Shown here: in pieces, positions 16,274 through 24,963 of the stretch | Layout of the letters: every line of letters starts with the position of its first letter | Numbering within the stretch: position 1 is the stretch's first letter | NCBI GenBank assembly: GCA_035416745.1 | Contig: DAOLNV010000001.1 | Span: 62,001-126,000, forward strand | DNA: 64,000 nt | DNA from: Candidatus Hydrogenedentota bacterium | GTDB taxonomy: Bacteria > Hydrogenedentota > Hydrogenedentia > Hydrogenedentales > SLHB01 | Direction: 5' to 3' | Position numbers and translations under genes: made by a program | Notes under the pieces: model-generated | The model's database searches: none | The model's input: only the letters and a program-made list of their open reading frames with translations | Told to the model about the DNA's origin: nothing

Positions 16274-17137
16274 CTACGACTGCGGGTCAGGGTTTCCCTC
16301 GCCGTTGAGCTTCTTCATGCATTCCGGGCACAGGCCGTGTCCGAAGTCCGCCTTCGGGTGCTGTTCTGCGTACATTTCGAGCGGTTTCCACTCGCCTTTT
16401 TCATCGCGAACACGACTGCATTCCGCGCAGAGTGGAATAAGATCCTGGATGGTCTTGAGCCGGGTCGAAGCGTCCTTCAATTCGGCAGTGAGCCGCTCGT
16501 GTTCGAGGTCGATGCGTTTCCGCGAACACAGACATCCGACCACGGTGCTGAAGAGCCGGAGCAGTTCGCACTGGTGTCGCGTCATGGCGGTGTTTCGTAG
16601 AAGGTTGTCCGCGCTGACGAGCCCGATGACCTGCTCCCCGTCCCACAAGGCCGAGAAGAACTGGGGGCCGGTGGTCTTGGAGCGGCGGTCCGGGCCGGGG
16701 AACGTTGCATGTTCGAGCAGAAGAAACGGTTCCCTGGCAAGAAGGATGCGCCCCTCGGGACCGTTCGGGTCAATGCGCGCGCGCAGATGGCGTTCGTCGC
16801 GAAGTCGGCCGCTTTCATCTACGCCCCACGAGCCGCGGATGACATTCGGTTCCTCGGTGCGGAGCCAGATGCCGAGGCGGTCGAATCCAAGGTTGGTGCG
16901 CCCCCATTCCACCGCGCGGCCGATGAGTTCGTCAACCGATTCTGCTGCCGACAATTCGTTCGTGATTGCCACGAGCGAGGAAAGCAGTTCCGTGAACCGC
17001 CGCTCATTTTCTTCCCTTGTGCGCAGTATGCGCTGGGCGTGTTCGAGTTCGCGCCTGGCTTTCTCGAGCTCGAGAACGCGCTGCCGCAATTCCGCGAGTT
17101 CCCGTGTTTCGGACGGTGCTGTCTTGACCTTTTCCAT
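16274..17137 (-). CDS. GAF-domain protein with coiled coil and C-terminal Cys pairs
   Basis: This 287-residue cytoplasmic protein has an N-terminal coiled coil (about 10-60, ELRQRVLELEKARRELEHAQ), a GAF domain (about 62-205), a second short helix, and a C-terminal CAECSRVRDEKGEW...HGLCPECMKKL module with two CxxC pairs that probably binds zinc. Similar tails occur on GAF and PAS sensors. There is no kinase, HTH or cyclase output domain, so it may signal by protein contact. The start is placed at ATG 17137; ATG 17158 is an alternative and neither has ideal ribosome-site spacing. Confidence 0.75.
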   Translation of the reverse strand: MEKVKTAPSETRELAELRQRVLELEKARRELEHAQRILRTREENERRFTELLSSLVAITNELSAAESVDELIGRAVEWGRTNLGFDRLGIWLRTEEPNVIRGSWGVDESGRLRDERHLRARIDPNGPEGRILLAREPFLLLEHATFPGPDRRSKTTGPQFFSALWDGEQVIGLVSADNLLRNTAMTRHQCELLRLFSTVVGCLCSRKRIDLEHERLTAELKDASTRLKTIQDLIPLCAECSRVRDEKGEWKPLEMYAEQHPKADFGHGLCPECMKKLNGEGNPDPQS

Positions 17138-17238
17138 GGTTGGGTAATCTCCCCCCATCTACCATTAACCCCAAGATAAATTGTAGCACATCACCGGCCG
17201 TTTTGAGGCAGACAAAGAAAAAAAGACACGGTTTCCGC

Positions 17239-18207
17239 TCAAGAACGCGGTTCCACGGGTTGCGGGGAGGGCGAATGGGGCTTCTCGTTTACGACGGGAA
17301 CGCCGGCTTCTCTCAAATGGTCGCACCACCGCGCCACGAGTGTTTCGTTGGCTCGCGCGGCTCCGGCGCGGCCGCGGGAGTCCAGTCCGAAGCGCTCTAC
17401 TTTGCTTTCGCCCAGGGGGTTATACGTCATCAGCTCGACCCCAACCAGGTTTGGCAGGGATTTAGCCAGGTTCTCGATGCCGGCAAGGAAATCCTCGCGT
17501 TCGTTGCACCCGGGGATGACGGGGGAGCGCATGACCACCTTCGCTCCGCTGTCGTGAAGCATGCGGAGGTTTTGCTGGATGCGTTTGAGAGGCACCCCGG
17601 TGAACGCGATGTGCTTGTCCGGGTCTGTTTCCTTGATGTCGACCATGAACAGGTCGACGAGCGGCATCAGAGCCTCGACCGTTTCGGGTTCGGCGTACCC
17701 GCACGTCTGCACAGCGGTATGAAGGCCGTAGCTTCTCGCAGCCTTCAGCAGGCCCAGGGCGAAATCGAACTGAAACGTGGGTTCGCCGCCGGACAGGGTC
17801 ATTCCGCCGCCCGATGTCTCGTAGAAGGGTCTGTCGCGGAGAACCTCCGCCATGACTTCCCCGACGGAGATTTCGCGCCCAACGAATTCCAGAGCATGGG
17901 CATAGCATTCCTCGGTGCACTTCCCGCACACCTCGCACCTGGCGCGCTCCAATTCATGCGAAACCCCCGCCATGCGGTGCGCGCCCCGCGGGCACACGCG
18001 AAAACAGTAGCCGCAACCGATGCACTTGCGCGGGTCGAACGCGAGACTGGGCCGCGATGAAATGGCCTCCGGATTGTGGCACCAGATGCACCGCAACGGA
18101 CAACCCTTCATGAAGACGGTCGTGCGGATGCCGGGACCATCGTGAATTGAGAAACGCTGTATCTCGAAGATGCTTCCACGGATGTCCGGGGTATTGGTTT
18201 CAGGCAT
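17239..18207 (-). CDS. Glycyl-radical enzyme activating protein (radical SAM)
   Basis: This family uses S-adenosylmethionine and an iron-sulfur cluster to install the glycyl radical on a partner enzyme. FSIHDGPGIRTTVFMKGC leads into the CX3CX2C cluster (Cys36, Cys40, Cys43). A ferredoxin-like insert with two further clusters follows (CIGCGYCFRVCP and CEVCGKCTEECY), as in activators of the hydroxyphenylacetate-decarboxylase or glycerol-dehydratase type rather than PflA. GGGMTLSGGEPTFQ is the SAM-binding motif. 322 residues. No glycyl radical enzyme is encoded in this window, so its partner must lie elsewhere. Confidence 0.9.
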   Translation of the reverse strand: MPETNTPDIRGSIFEIQRFSIHDGPGIRTTVFMKGCPLRCIWCHNPEAISSRPSLAFDPRKCIGCGYCFRVCPRGAHRMAGVSHELERARCEVCGKCTEECYAHALEFVGREISVGEVMAEVLRDRPFYETSGGGMTLSGGEPTFQFDFALGLLKAARSYGLHTAVQTCGYAEPETVEALMPLVDLFMVDIKETDPDKHIAFTGVPLKRIQQNLRMLHDSGAKVVMRSPVIPGCNEREDFLAGIENLAKSLPNLVGVELMTYNPLGESKVERFGLDSRGRAGAARANETLVARWCDHLREAGVPVVNEKPHSPSPQPVEPRS

Positions 18208-18293
18208 GGTTCTTTTCCGTAAACGCGATTGTTTGCCGTCTCGGGCCGGTTCCGTCTACTTTCACGCATCGCAGTGCCGAAATCAAGCGCGCC

Positions 18294-18394
18294 AATTCCA
18301 GGGACACAATACTCAATTCTGAATATGGATGCGCAGGACACTTATGGCAGGTAGCGCGCGCACGACCTCAATTGAGTATTGTGTCCCCGGAATT
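18294..18394. repeat. Long imperfect palindrome, REP/MITE-like element
   Basis: Two 25-base arms at 18294-18318 and 18370-18394 are inverted copies with a single mismatch; 18 of those bases, GGGACACAATACTCAATT, are identical. The arms flank a 51-base centre. Folded as RNA or single-stranded DNA this would form a long cruciform. Its composition differs from neighbouring sequence. Palindromes of this kind are often mobilised by REP-associated tyrosine transposases, but no transposase is in the window, so mobility is inferred. Confidence 0.7.
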
Positions 18395-18445
18395 ATCCCG
18401 GTATCCTTTCGGAAGAATGAGGGAGGTCATCAGGCAGGAGGTGTC

Positions 18446-18754
18446 ATGATCCACGTGATTGCGACCATTGACTTGAAGCCCGGCAAACGGGATGAGTTTC
18501 TCGAGATATTCAAGGCGAACGTGCCGAATGTGCTTGCGGACGAGGGATGCCTTTTCTACGAGCCAACCATTGACATAGAAGCCGACGTCGGGGCCCAACC
18601 GCCGACGCGCGACAATGTTGCGGTCATCATCGAGCAGTGGGCCAGTCTCGCGTGCCTGCATGCTCATCTCAGGAAGCCTCATATGGCCGCCTACCGGGCA
18701 CAGGTCCAGGATTTGGTAAGACATGTCGAAATGCGCGTGATGCGTTCGGCGTAA
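18446..18754 (+). CDS. Antibiotic biosynthesis monooxygenase-fold protein
   Basis: This small 102-residue protein with the ABM/dimeric ferredoxin-like fold begins MIHVIATIDLKPGKRDEFLE and includes the typical EGCLFYEP and WASLACLHAHL segments. Family members are quinol monooxygenases or dimeric proteins of unknown role that act without cofactors. ATG 18446 has GGAGGTG four bases upstream. It lies just right of the palindromic element and 250 bases from the divergent activase gene. Confidence 0.85.
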   Translation: MIHVIATIDLKPGKRDEFLEIFKANVPNVLADEGCLFYEPTIDIEADVGAQPPTRDNVAVIIEQWASLACLHAHLRKPHMAAYRAQVQDLVRHVEMRVMRSA

Positions 18755-18771
18755 CAGGGCGTGGGGGCCGC

Positions 18772-18963
18772 ATGTGGGAGAGCCGTTTCCGCGTGATGTT
18801 CATCGGCGCTGCTGGGCTGAGCGCAGCGTGCGCGGCGGCCTGGGCGGCCGAGAAACGGCTCCCGAGCGAGGCGGTCTTTCAGGCCGGCGAAAGGCCGCCG
18901 TACGAGAGCATTCGATTCGTGCGGTTCTCGCTCGAACAAACCGGCAATGCAATCGGGCCATAA
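18772..18963 (+). CDS. Small putative exported peptide or gene remnant
   Basis: This is a 63-codon frame with GGGGG four bases before ATG 18772. The first 25 residues look like a signal peptide (MFIGAAGLSAACAAAWAAE). About 38 residues follow with no recognisable motif. It may be a real small secreted protein or the truncated N-terminus of a larger exported protein. It lies between the ABM gene and the aldolase gene. Confidence 0.35.
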   Translation: MWESRFRVMFIGAAGLSAACAAAWAAEKRLPSEAVFQAGERPPYESIRFVRFSLEQTGNAIGP

Positions 18964-19004
18964 AAGCAGTACACAAGGCCATCGGAAAGGAACCACGGCA
19001 CGTC

Positions 19005-19823
19005 ATGACAGGCAGGGAACTTGGCGAAAGACTCCGGGCAGGGATGCGCGTCTATGGCACGTCGATCGTCTCCTCGTCGCCTCATTGGCCCGCGGCGGTA
19101 CAGCAATCGGGCCTCGACTTCGTGTTTCTGGACACGGAGCACATCACGCAGGATCGCGTGGCCCTTTCGTGGATGTGCCGCACGTATCGCGCCCTTGGAA
19201 TCGTGCCTGTCGTGCGCATTCCACGGGCCGATCCCTATCTTGCGTGCCAGGTGCTGGACGGGGGCGCCTGCGGCATTGTCGCCGCCTACATCGAGACGCC
19301 GGAGGAGGTCCGGGCGCTTGTCGGCGCGACAAAATACCGGCCGTTGAAAGGCGCGCGGCTGGAGCGCGTGCTTGACGACCCCGGGTCGCTTGCCCCCGAG
19401 ATGCGGGCGTACGTGCGGGACCGTTGCGCCGACAATGTCCTCATTGTAAACATCGAGAGCGTGCCTGCCATGGAGAACCTCGATGCGATTCTCGCCGTGC
19501 CGGGACTGGACGCGGTGCTGGTTGGCCCTCATGACATGACGTGCAATTTCGGGGTGCCGGAACAGTACCGCCACCCGAGATTTGAGGGGGCCATTCGCGA
19601 ACTGATTGCGAAAGCACGGGCGGCAAACATCGGCGTCGGGGTGCATTTTTTCTGGGATACGCTCGACCAGGAGATTGGATGGGCGAAGGCAGGCGAGAAC
19701 TTGATGCTGCATAGCAGCGACATCACGCTCTTCAGCAAAGCGTTGAGCGCCGACATCGGTTTGTTGAAGAATGCCCTCGGGGACGCCGCCCCGGAAGCCG
19801 CCGGCGAGGAGGTTATTGTCTGA
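19005..19823 (+). CDS. HpcH/HpaI aldolase family protein
   Basis: These class II pyruvate aldolases reversibly cleave 2-keto-3-deoxy acids to pyruvate and an aldehyde. The sequence has the expected order: FVFLDTEH near the start, PVVRIPRADPYLACQVLDGGACGIVAAYIET for metal and pyruvate binding, MIENIES-like VNIESVPAMENLDAIL, and VGPHDMTCNFG. 272 residues. The ribosome site (GGAAAGG, 14 bases upstream) is distant, so the start could be slightly different. Downstream are two sulfatases and a GH32 enzyme, suggesting breakdown of an acidic or deoxy sugar, but this is positional inference. Confidence 0.9.
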   Translation: MTGRELGERLRAGMRVYGTSIVSSSPHWPAAVQQSGLDFVFLDTEHITQDRVALSWMCRTYRALGIVPVVRIPRADPYLACQVLDGGACGIVAAYIETPEEVRALVGATKYRPLKGARLERVLDDPGSLAPEMRAYVRDRCADNVLIVNIESVPAMENLDAILAVPGLDAVLVGPHDMTCNFGVPEQYRHPRFEGAIRELIAKARAANIGVGVHFFWDTLDQEIGWAKAGENLMLHSSDITLFSKALSADIGLLKNALGDAAPEAAGEEVIV

Positions 19824-19865
19824 GCGGACAATATTATGTTCTTGGCGCTTTGAGAGGAACCTGAG

Positions 19866-21254
19866 ATGGCACGAGAAGTAAACCGGCGAGACTTCATGGC
19901 GGCGGCGGGCGCAAGTGTGGCGGCCGTATCGGCGGCGGGACGGGGAAATGCCCAGCAGCCGTCCGCTGCTCGAAAACGAAATGTGCTGATCTACGTTACC
20001 GACGACCAGGGCCGTGCCGATGCCGGTTGCTACGGCAATTCTGTTATCAAGACGCCGGGCTTGGACCGCCTGGCCTCGGGGGGCGCGCGGTTCACGCACG
20101 CGTTCTGCACGACGGCGAGTTGCAGCCCGAGCCGCTCCGTGATTCTCTCCGGACTGTACAACCACGCGAACGGCCAATACGGGCTCGAGCACTCCTATCA
20201 CCATTTTTCGTCGTTTCCGGATGTGGAAGGCCTGCCTGTGCGCCTGAGCAAGGCAGGCTACCGGACTGCGCAGATGGGCAAGTTCCACGTCGCGCCGGAA
20301 CCGGCGTACCATTTCGACGAGTATTTGAAAGCCAAGGGCAATGTGCCCGCGGATATGGCCGTTGCCTGCCGCGAATTCATCGCGCAAGAGGGCGACAAGC
20401 CTTTCTTCCTCTATTTTTGCACCACCCAGCCGCACAGGCCGTTCCACCGTCAAGGCGCAGACCCCGTAGCGCCCGAGAACGTCATTGTGCCGCCGTACCT
20501 GCCCGATTCGCCCGAGTGCCGCGAGGAGCTGGCGCAATACTACGGGTCGGTTCAGACCGCGGACGCCGGATTGCTCCGCCTCATCGAGCTCCTGGAGGAA
20601 ACCGGGCATTGGGAAGACACGCTGATCATCTATGTTTCGGACAACGGCATTGCGTTTCCTGGCGCAAAGACGACGTTGTATGAACCGGGTATGAACCTGC
20701 CCTGCGTCGTGCGGGAGCCTTTTGCCGGCAAGCCGGGCATCGTGACCGATGCCATGGTGAACTGGGCGGACATCGTGCCGACGGTTCTTGATTTCGCGGG
20801 CGTGGAGGTGGGCGAGAAGAACGTCCATGGGCGCTCGTTCCTGCCTGTCCTGCAGGGCGCGCCGTCTTCCGGGTGGGATGAGGTCTATGCCTCGCACACG
20901 TTCCACGAAGTCACCATGTATTATCCAATGCGGGTGGTGCGCGAGCGGCGCTACAAGCTGATCTGGAACATCGCGCACGGACTCGAATACCCGTTTGCGT
21001 CCGATCTATACGGATCGGCAACGTGGCAGGGCGTTCTGAAGCGCGGAGACGAATACTACGGCAAGCGAAAGGTCGACGCGTATCTGCACCGGCCCGCATT
21101 CGAGCTGTACGACCTCGAAGCGGACCCCCACGAAGTCAACAACCTCGCGGGGGAACACGCGCATGCCGAGACCCTGACGCGTCTGAAGAACAAGCTGCGG
21201 GCGTTTCAGGAGCGTACAAAGGATCCCTGGCTTCTGAAGTGGGAGCGCGAATAG
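19866..21254 (+). CDS. Tat-exported sulfatase, heparan N-sulfatase-like
   Basis: This 462-residue type I sulfatase hydrolyses sulfate esters or sulfamates from glycans. The formylglycine motif CSPSR (Cys86) is intact, the N-terminus NRRDFMAAAGASVAA is a twin-arginine signal, and metal-ligand segments YVTDDQGR and VSDNGIAFPG are present. The length and the PHRPFH motif resemble N-sulfoglucosamine sulfohydrolases. ATG 19866 has AGAGGA eight bases upstream. A second sulfatase follows 51 bases later, probably in one transcript. A separate formylglycine-generating or anaerobic maturase enzyme would be required; none is in the window. Confidence 0.92.
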   Translation: MAREVNRRDFMAAAGASVAAVSAAGRGNAQQPSAARKRNVLIYVTDDQGRADAGCYGNSVIKTPGLDRLASGGARFTHAFCTTASCSPSRSVILSGLYNHANGQYGLEHSYHHFSSFPDVEGLPVRLSKAGYRTAQMGKFHVAPEPAYHFDEYLKAKGNVPADMAVACREFIAQEGDKPFFLYFCTTQPHRPFHRQGADPVAPENVIVPPYLPDSPECREELAQYYGSVQTADAGLLRLIELLEETGHWEDTLIIYVSDNGIAFPGAKTTLYEPGMNLPCVVREPFAGKPGIVTDAMVNWADIVPTVLDFAGVEVGEKNVHGRSFLPVLQGAPSSGWDEVYASHTFHEVTMYYPMRVVRERRYKLIWNIAHGLEYPFASDLYGSATWQGVLKRGDEYYGKRKVDAYLHRPAFELYDLEADPHEVNNLAGEHAHAETLTRLKNKLRAFQERTKDPWLLKWERE

Positions 21255-21305
21255 TACGGGGAACTATCCTACGCACAGAAGCAGGCCGCAGGAGGCAGGA
21301 CGAAG

Positions 21306-22715
21306 ATGAACCGGCGCGCGTTTCTGCGATGTCTGGCGGCAGGGCCCGCCGCGGCCGCCCTGGGATTGCCCATACGAGCCGCGGGCGCCGCGCGGAGTGT
21401 GCCCAACATCATCCTGTGCATGGCTGATGATCTGGGCTGGGGCGATACCGGGTACAACGGGCATCCTGTGTTGCGCACGCCGACACTGGATGAGATGGCG
21501 CGCGCGGGCATTCGGTTTAACCGTTTCTACTCCGCGGCGCCGGTGTGCTCTCCGACGCGGGGGAGTTGTCTGACAGGAAGGCATCCTTATCGTTACGGCA
21601 TATTCAGCGCGAACGTGGGGCACATGAGACCAGAGGAACTGACCTTGGCCGAGGTCCTGAAACAAAAGGGCTACGCCACCGGCCATTTCGGCAAATGGCA
21701 TCTCGGCACGTTGACGAAGACAGTCAAAGACTCGAACCGTGGGGGCCCCGATGGCGCAGACCACTATAGTCCGCCCTGGGAAAATGGATTTGATGTCTGC
21801 TTCTCGACGGAGGCGAAGGTGCCCACGTGGGACCCCATGATTGATCCCGAGACCGGTAAGGCCTACGGCACACGGTACTGGCGGGAGGATGGCAGCATCG
21901 TTGACGACAATCTCGAAGGGGACGATTCGCGCATCATCATGGACCGGGTCATACCCTTTGTGCGCCGGGGAGCCGAGGCAAAAAGGCCGTTCCTGGCCGT
22001 GATCTGGTTTCACGCCTCGCACATGCCCTGTGTGGCAGGCGGCAAGTACCTGGCGATGTATGAAGGCCAATCCGAAGAATACGCGCATTACTACGGCTGC
22101 ATTACCGCGATGGACGAGCAGGTCGGCCGTCTTCGGCAGGAACTGCGTGCCTTGGGCGTGGCGGAGAATACCATGCTATGGTTTTGCAGCGATAACGGTC
22201 CCGAGGGTCAGTCGGACGATTCCCCGGGCGCCACGGCGGGTCTGCGGGGGCGCAAGCGCGATCTTTTCGAGGGCGGTATCCGGGTTCCGGGACTCCTTGA
22301 ATGGCCCGCGCAGGCGAGCCGGCCTTTCACAAGTGACGCGCCTTGCTGCACGTCCGACTTTTTCCCGACCATATGCAGCGCTGTTGGCATTGACGGCACA
22401 GGAGCTCCGAAACCTGTCGATGGTATCGACTTGATGCCGCTCATCAAAGGGCGCATGAAGAAACGGCCGCGTCCGATCGCCTTTGAATCGGGCCGGCAGA
22501 TGGCCCTTATCGACAACCGCTACAAGATCATCTCTACTGACGAAGGCAAAACCTACATGCTCTTCGATATAGACGCGGATCCCGGGGAAAAAGAAGACCT
22601 GGCGGACAAGAAACCGGAAATGGTGCTGGCTATGCGCAAACAACTGGAAACATGGCAGGCCTCCTGCAAAGACAGCCGGAACGCAGGGACTGCCACGGAC
22701 ATGTCACAGGGTTAA
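21306..22715 (+). CDS. Tat-exported arylsulfatase
   Basis: This 469-residue type I sulfatase has a twin-arginine signal (MNRRAFLRCLAAGPAAAAL). It shows MADDLGWGDTGYNGHP for calcium binding, the formylglycine motif CSPTR (Cys81) followed by GSCLTGR, HFGKWHLG, and CSDNGPEGQ. The overall pattern is that of the arylsulfatase A/sulfatase S1 family. GGAGG lies ten bases before ATG. It differs clearly from the preceding sulfatase, so the pair probably attacks different sulfate positions on one glycan. It converges on the GH32 gene, 61 bases between stop codons. Confidence 0.93.
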   Translation: MNRRAFLRCLAAGPAAAALGLPIRAAGAARSVPNIILCMADDLGWGDTGYNGHPVLRTPTLDEMARAGIRFNRFYSAAPVCSPTRGSCLTGRHPYRYGIFSANVGHMRPEELTLAEVLKQKGYATGHFGKWHLGTLTKTVKDSNRGGPDGADHYSPPWENGFDVCFSTEAKVPTWDPMIDPETGKAYGTRYWREDGSIVDDNLEGDDSRIIMDRVIPFVRRGAEAKRPFLAVIWFHASHMPCVAGGKYLAMYEGQSEEYAHYYGCITAMDEQVGRLRQELRALGVAENTMLWFCSDNGPEGQSDDSPGATAGLRGRKRDLFEGGIRVPGLLEWPAQASRPFTSDAPCCTSDFFPTICSAVGIDGTGAPKPVDGIDLMPLIKGRMKKRPRPIAFESGRQMALIDNRYKIISTDEGKTYMLFDIDADPGEKEDLADKKPEMVLAMRKQLETWQASCKDSRNAGTATDMSQG

Positions 22716-22776
22716 GGAGCAGCCCGGCGCGGACGAGAAGCAATCGCCAGTCTCGTTGGCGTCCTCCCTGATTGGT

Positions 22777-24963
22777 TCACGGCGTTTCCGGCCATGTCGA
22801 GCGCACCTCCCAGATATCGAGCCGGTCGATATGCGCCGAGCCCTGTTCGCAGGTCAACGATAGCGTCTTATCGAGCAGGTCCGGGAGGAAACAAAACGAC
22901 ATTACAAGCCTGCCGCCGTTGGCGAAGATCTCGATGGAGGTGCGATCTATCAGGACGCGCAGCGCCAGCGAGGCATCTTCCAGGGGGAGTGCAGCCTCCT
23001 TGTCGAGGCACGACAGAGCCGCTTTCGCCGCATCGTATACGATGGGGGTTCCGCGAACGTTCAGCACGGTCCGGGACCCGTCCTGCGGACGTATGACGGC
23101 ATCGATGTCCCAGAGTTCGCCTTGGAGATCTTTGAGGGGATTCGCGCCAGGCTCGAGCGTTTCGTCGGCCCAGTGGCCGCGCGCTTCGCGTATGGTCTCG
23201 ATTTCGGCGATGGGATAGGCGTATAGCCGCGGCCCGTCGGGCGTACTGCGCAGTGTGAATACGCGGGGGAAGGCCATCTGCTGGTTGAACGGCATGCCCG
23301 GATAGCTTCCGCCGTTCATCCACGCGATGAAGATGCGGCGTCCGCCGGGCACGTTGTTGTAGGTCTGTCCGGCGTAGCAGTTCCGTCCCCATTCACTCGG
23401 GAGCACGCCGGTCTCGGGGGAGAACGTCACGCCGTCGAATTTACCGAGCATATGCCTTCCGCCGCCTTCCCAGAGGACCCAGCGCGTGTTGGCGGGGTCG
23501 CCGTCAACGGGCAGTTCGAACAGCTCGGGGCACTCGTGCCCGTCGGGGAAGGTGATCGTGCTGAGCCGCTCCCAGTTCTTCAGGTCCGGGGAGCCGAGGA
23601 TGACGAAATCGCTTCGGGTTCCCACATAGAGCACCATCACCCACTTGTTTGTCGGGGCGTGCCAGAACACTTTGGGGTCGCGGTTGCCGGGTCCGAGGTT
23701 TTCGACGACCGGGTTGCCTTGGTACTTAGTGAATGTGCGCCCGCGGTCGGTGGAGTATGCGATGCCTTGCGTGAACGGACGCTTGGGTGTTCCGAAGTCT
23801 CCCGCGTACGTGAATATGCAGACCAGCGGCGGATGGGGGCCCGCCTGGAACCCGGAGGTGTTCCGGGTGTCGATGACCGCCGACCCGCTGAAGATGGTTC
23901 CGTGTTCGTCGGGAAGTATGGCGTTCTCGAGCTGGGTCCAGTGCATGAGGTCGGGGCTGACCGCGTGGCCCCATGTCATGTTGCCCCAGTCGATGCCCTC
24001 AGGGTTGTGCTGGAAGAAAAGATGGTATTCGCCGTCGTAATAAACGAGTCCGTTGGGGTCGTTGGTCCAGTTCTTCTTGGGTGTGAAGTGGAATTGCGGG
24101 CGGTAGGTTTCCTGGTACAACTTGTCGGTGACGTACAACACGCCGCGGACTTCGCCGTCGTGGTGCACGGTATCCGCGATGCGGTGGCCGCCCAGAGTGA
24201 CCTCGATGATGCTCAGCGCCGCGGTCTTGCCTTTGAGCTGGGATACGTCCCAGGTGATCCAATAAGGTTCCTGGCGGTTCTGCCCGGCCGTATAGCGGAC
24301 GACCTCGTTGTTCAGGCGAAGGCTCACCTGGGAACGGCCGCCTTGTTCGGCCCCGAACTGGAAGCTGAGGTAGTCCTCGACAATCGCGAGTTCGCGCGAA
24401 GTTTCCTGGGTGCCGACGCTGTGGTTTGCCTGGAGTATGTGGTCGATGTTGATGTGGCCCCATCCGCCCGTGTGGGCATCCACGACCTGGATGACCGCCG
24501 TTTTCTCGCGTAGGTCCGAGACGTCCCAGGAATACCAGTCGAGCCGCTCGGTACCGCCGGGCTTGTCGTTAGGCCCGGTGGCGGTGCGCACAACGCCGCC
24601 GTCAACTATGAGATTGATGCACGTTTCGCCGGGGTGCATCCCGCCTCCTATGAGAAACGAGATGTAATCACGCTGGATCTCGAAGGGGGGAGAAGTGAGC
24701 GTGCCTGTTGTAGCGTCGCCTTCGAAAAACGAATTGACGAGACCCTTGCCCTCGAATCCGGACACTTCCATCTGGTTTGGGAGCGTGCCGCGTGCCGGAC
24801 CGGGGCCGAACGCCGTGCCCTCGGCCTTCCAGTCGCCGTAGGTGCTGTCCTCGAAATTGGCGATGAGAATTTCCGGCGGGTTTTCGGCAGTCCATGCCAT
24901 CCCGGCCAAGAACGCCAATCCACAGAGGCATATGAGGCAGACGCGATTCATTCGGTTTTGCAT
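22777..24963 (-). CDS. Exported GH32 fructan hydrolase with duplicated N-terminal domain
   Basis: This 728-residue protein has a signal peptide (VCLICLCGLAFLAGMAW). The GH32 domain occupies roughly residues 290-725. It has the nucleophile motif NDPNGL (about 300), the transition-state motif NRDPK (about 425), the acid/base motif ECPEL (about 475), and the C-terminal beta-sandwich. Such enzymes cleave levan, inulin or sucrose. Residues 30-285 hold two similar beta-sandwich units of about 75-100 residues, each with a WDVS(D/Q)L segment, as found in front of some levanases. The start has AAGGGA nine bases upstream. A DUF2961/GH172 gene 5 kb away may act on related fructose-containing glycans. 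Confidence 0.93.
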   Translation of the reverse strand: MQNRMNRVCLICLCGLAFLAGMAWTAENPPEILIANFEDSTYGDWKAEGTAFGPGPARGTLPNQMEVSGFEGKGLVNSFFEGDATTGTLTSPPFEIQRDYISFLIGGGMHPGETCINLIVDGGVVRTATGPNDKPGGTERLDWYSWDVSDLREKTAVIQVVDAHTGGWGHINIDHILQANHSVGTQETSRELAIVEDYLSFQFGAEQGGRSQVSLRLNNEVVRYTAGQNRQEPYWITWDVSQLKGKTAALSIIEVTLGGHRIADTVHHDGEVRGVLYVTDKLYQETYRPQFHFTPKKNWTNDPNGLVYYDGEYHLFFQHNPEGIDWGNMTWGHAVSPDLMHWTQLENAILPDEHGTIFSGSAVIDTRNTSGFQAGPHPPLVCIFTYAGDFGTPKRPFTQGIAYSTDRGRTFTKYQGNPVVENLGPGNRDPKVFWHAPTNKWVMVLYVGTRSDFVILGSPDLKNWERLSTITFPDGHECPELFELPVDGDPANTRWVLWEGGGRHMLGKFDGVTFSPETGVLPSEWGRNCYAGQTYNNVPGGRRIFIAWMNGGSYPGMPFNQQMAFPRVFTLRSTPDGPRLYAYPIAEIETIREARGHWADETLEPGANPLKDLQGELWDIDAVIRPQDGSRTVLNVRGTPIVYDAAKAALSCLDKEAALPLEDASLALRVLIDRTSIEIFANGGRLVMSFCFLPDLLDKTLSLTCEQGSAHIDRLDIWEVRSTWPETP

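Noticed and set aside
18879..20978. 699-codon minus-strand open frame across the aldolase and first sulfatase
   Set aside because: Both sense genes have intact catalytic motifs; the antisense frame has no recognisable domain.
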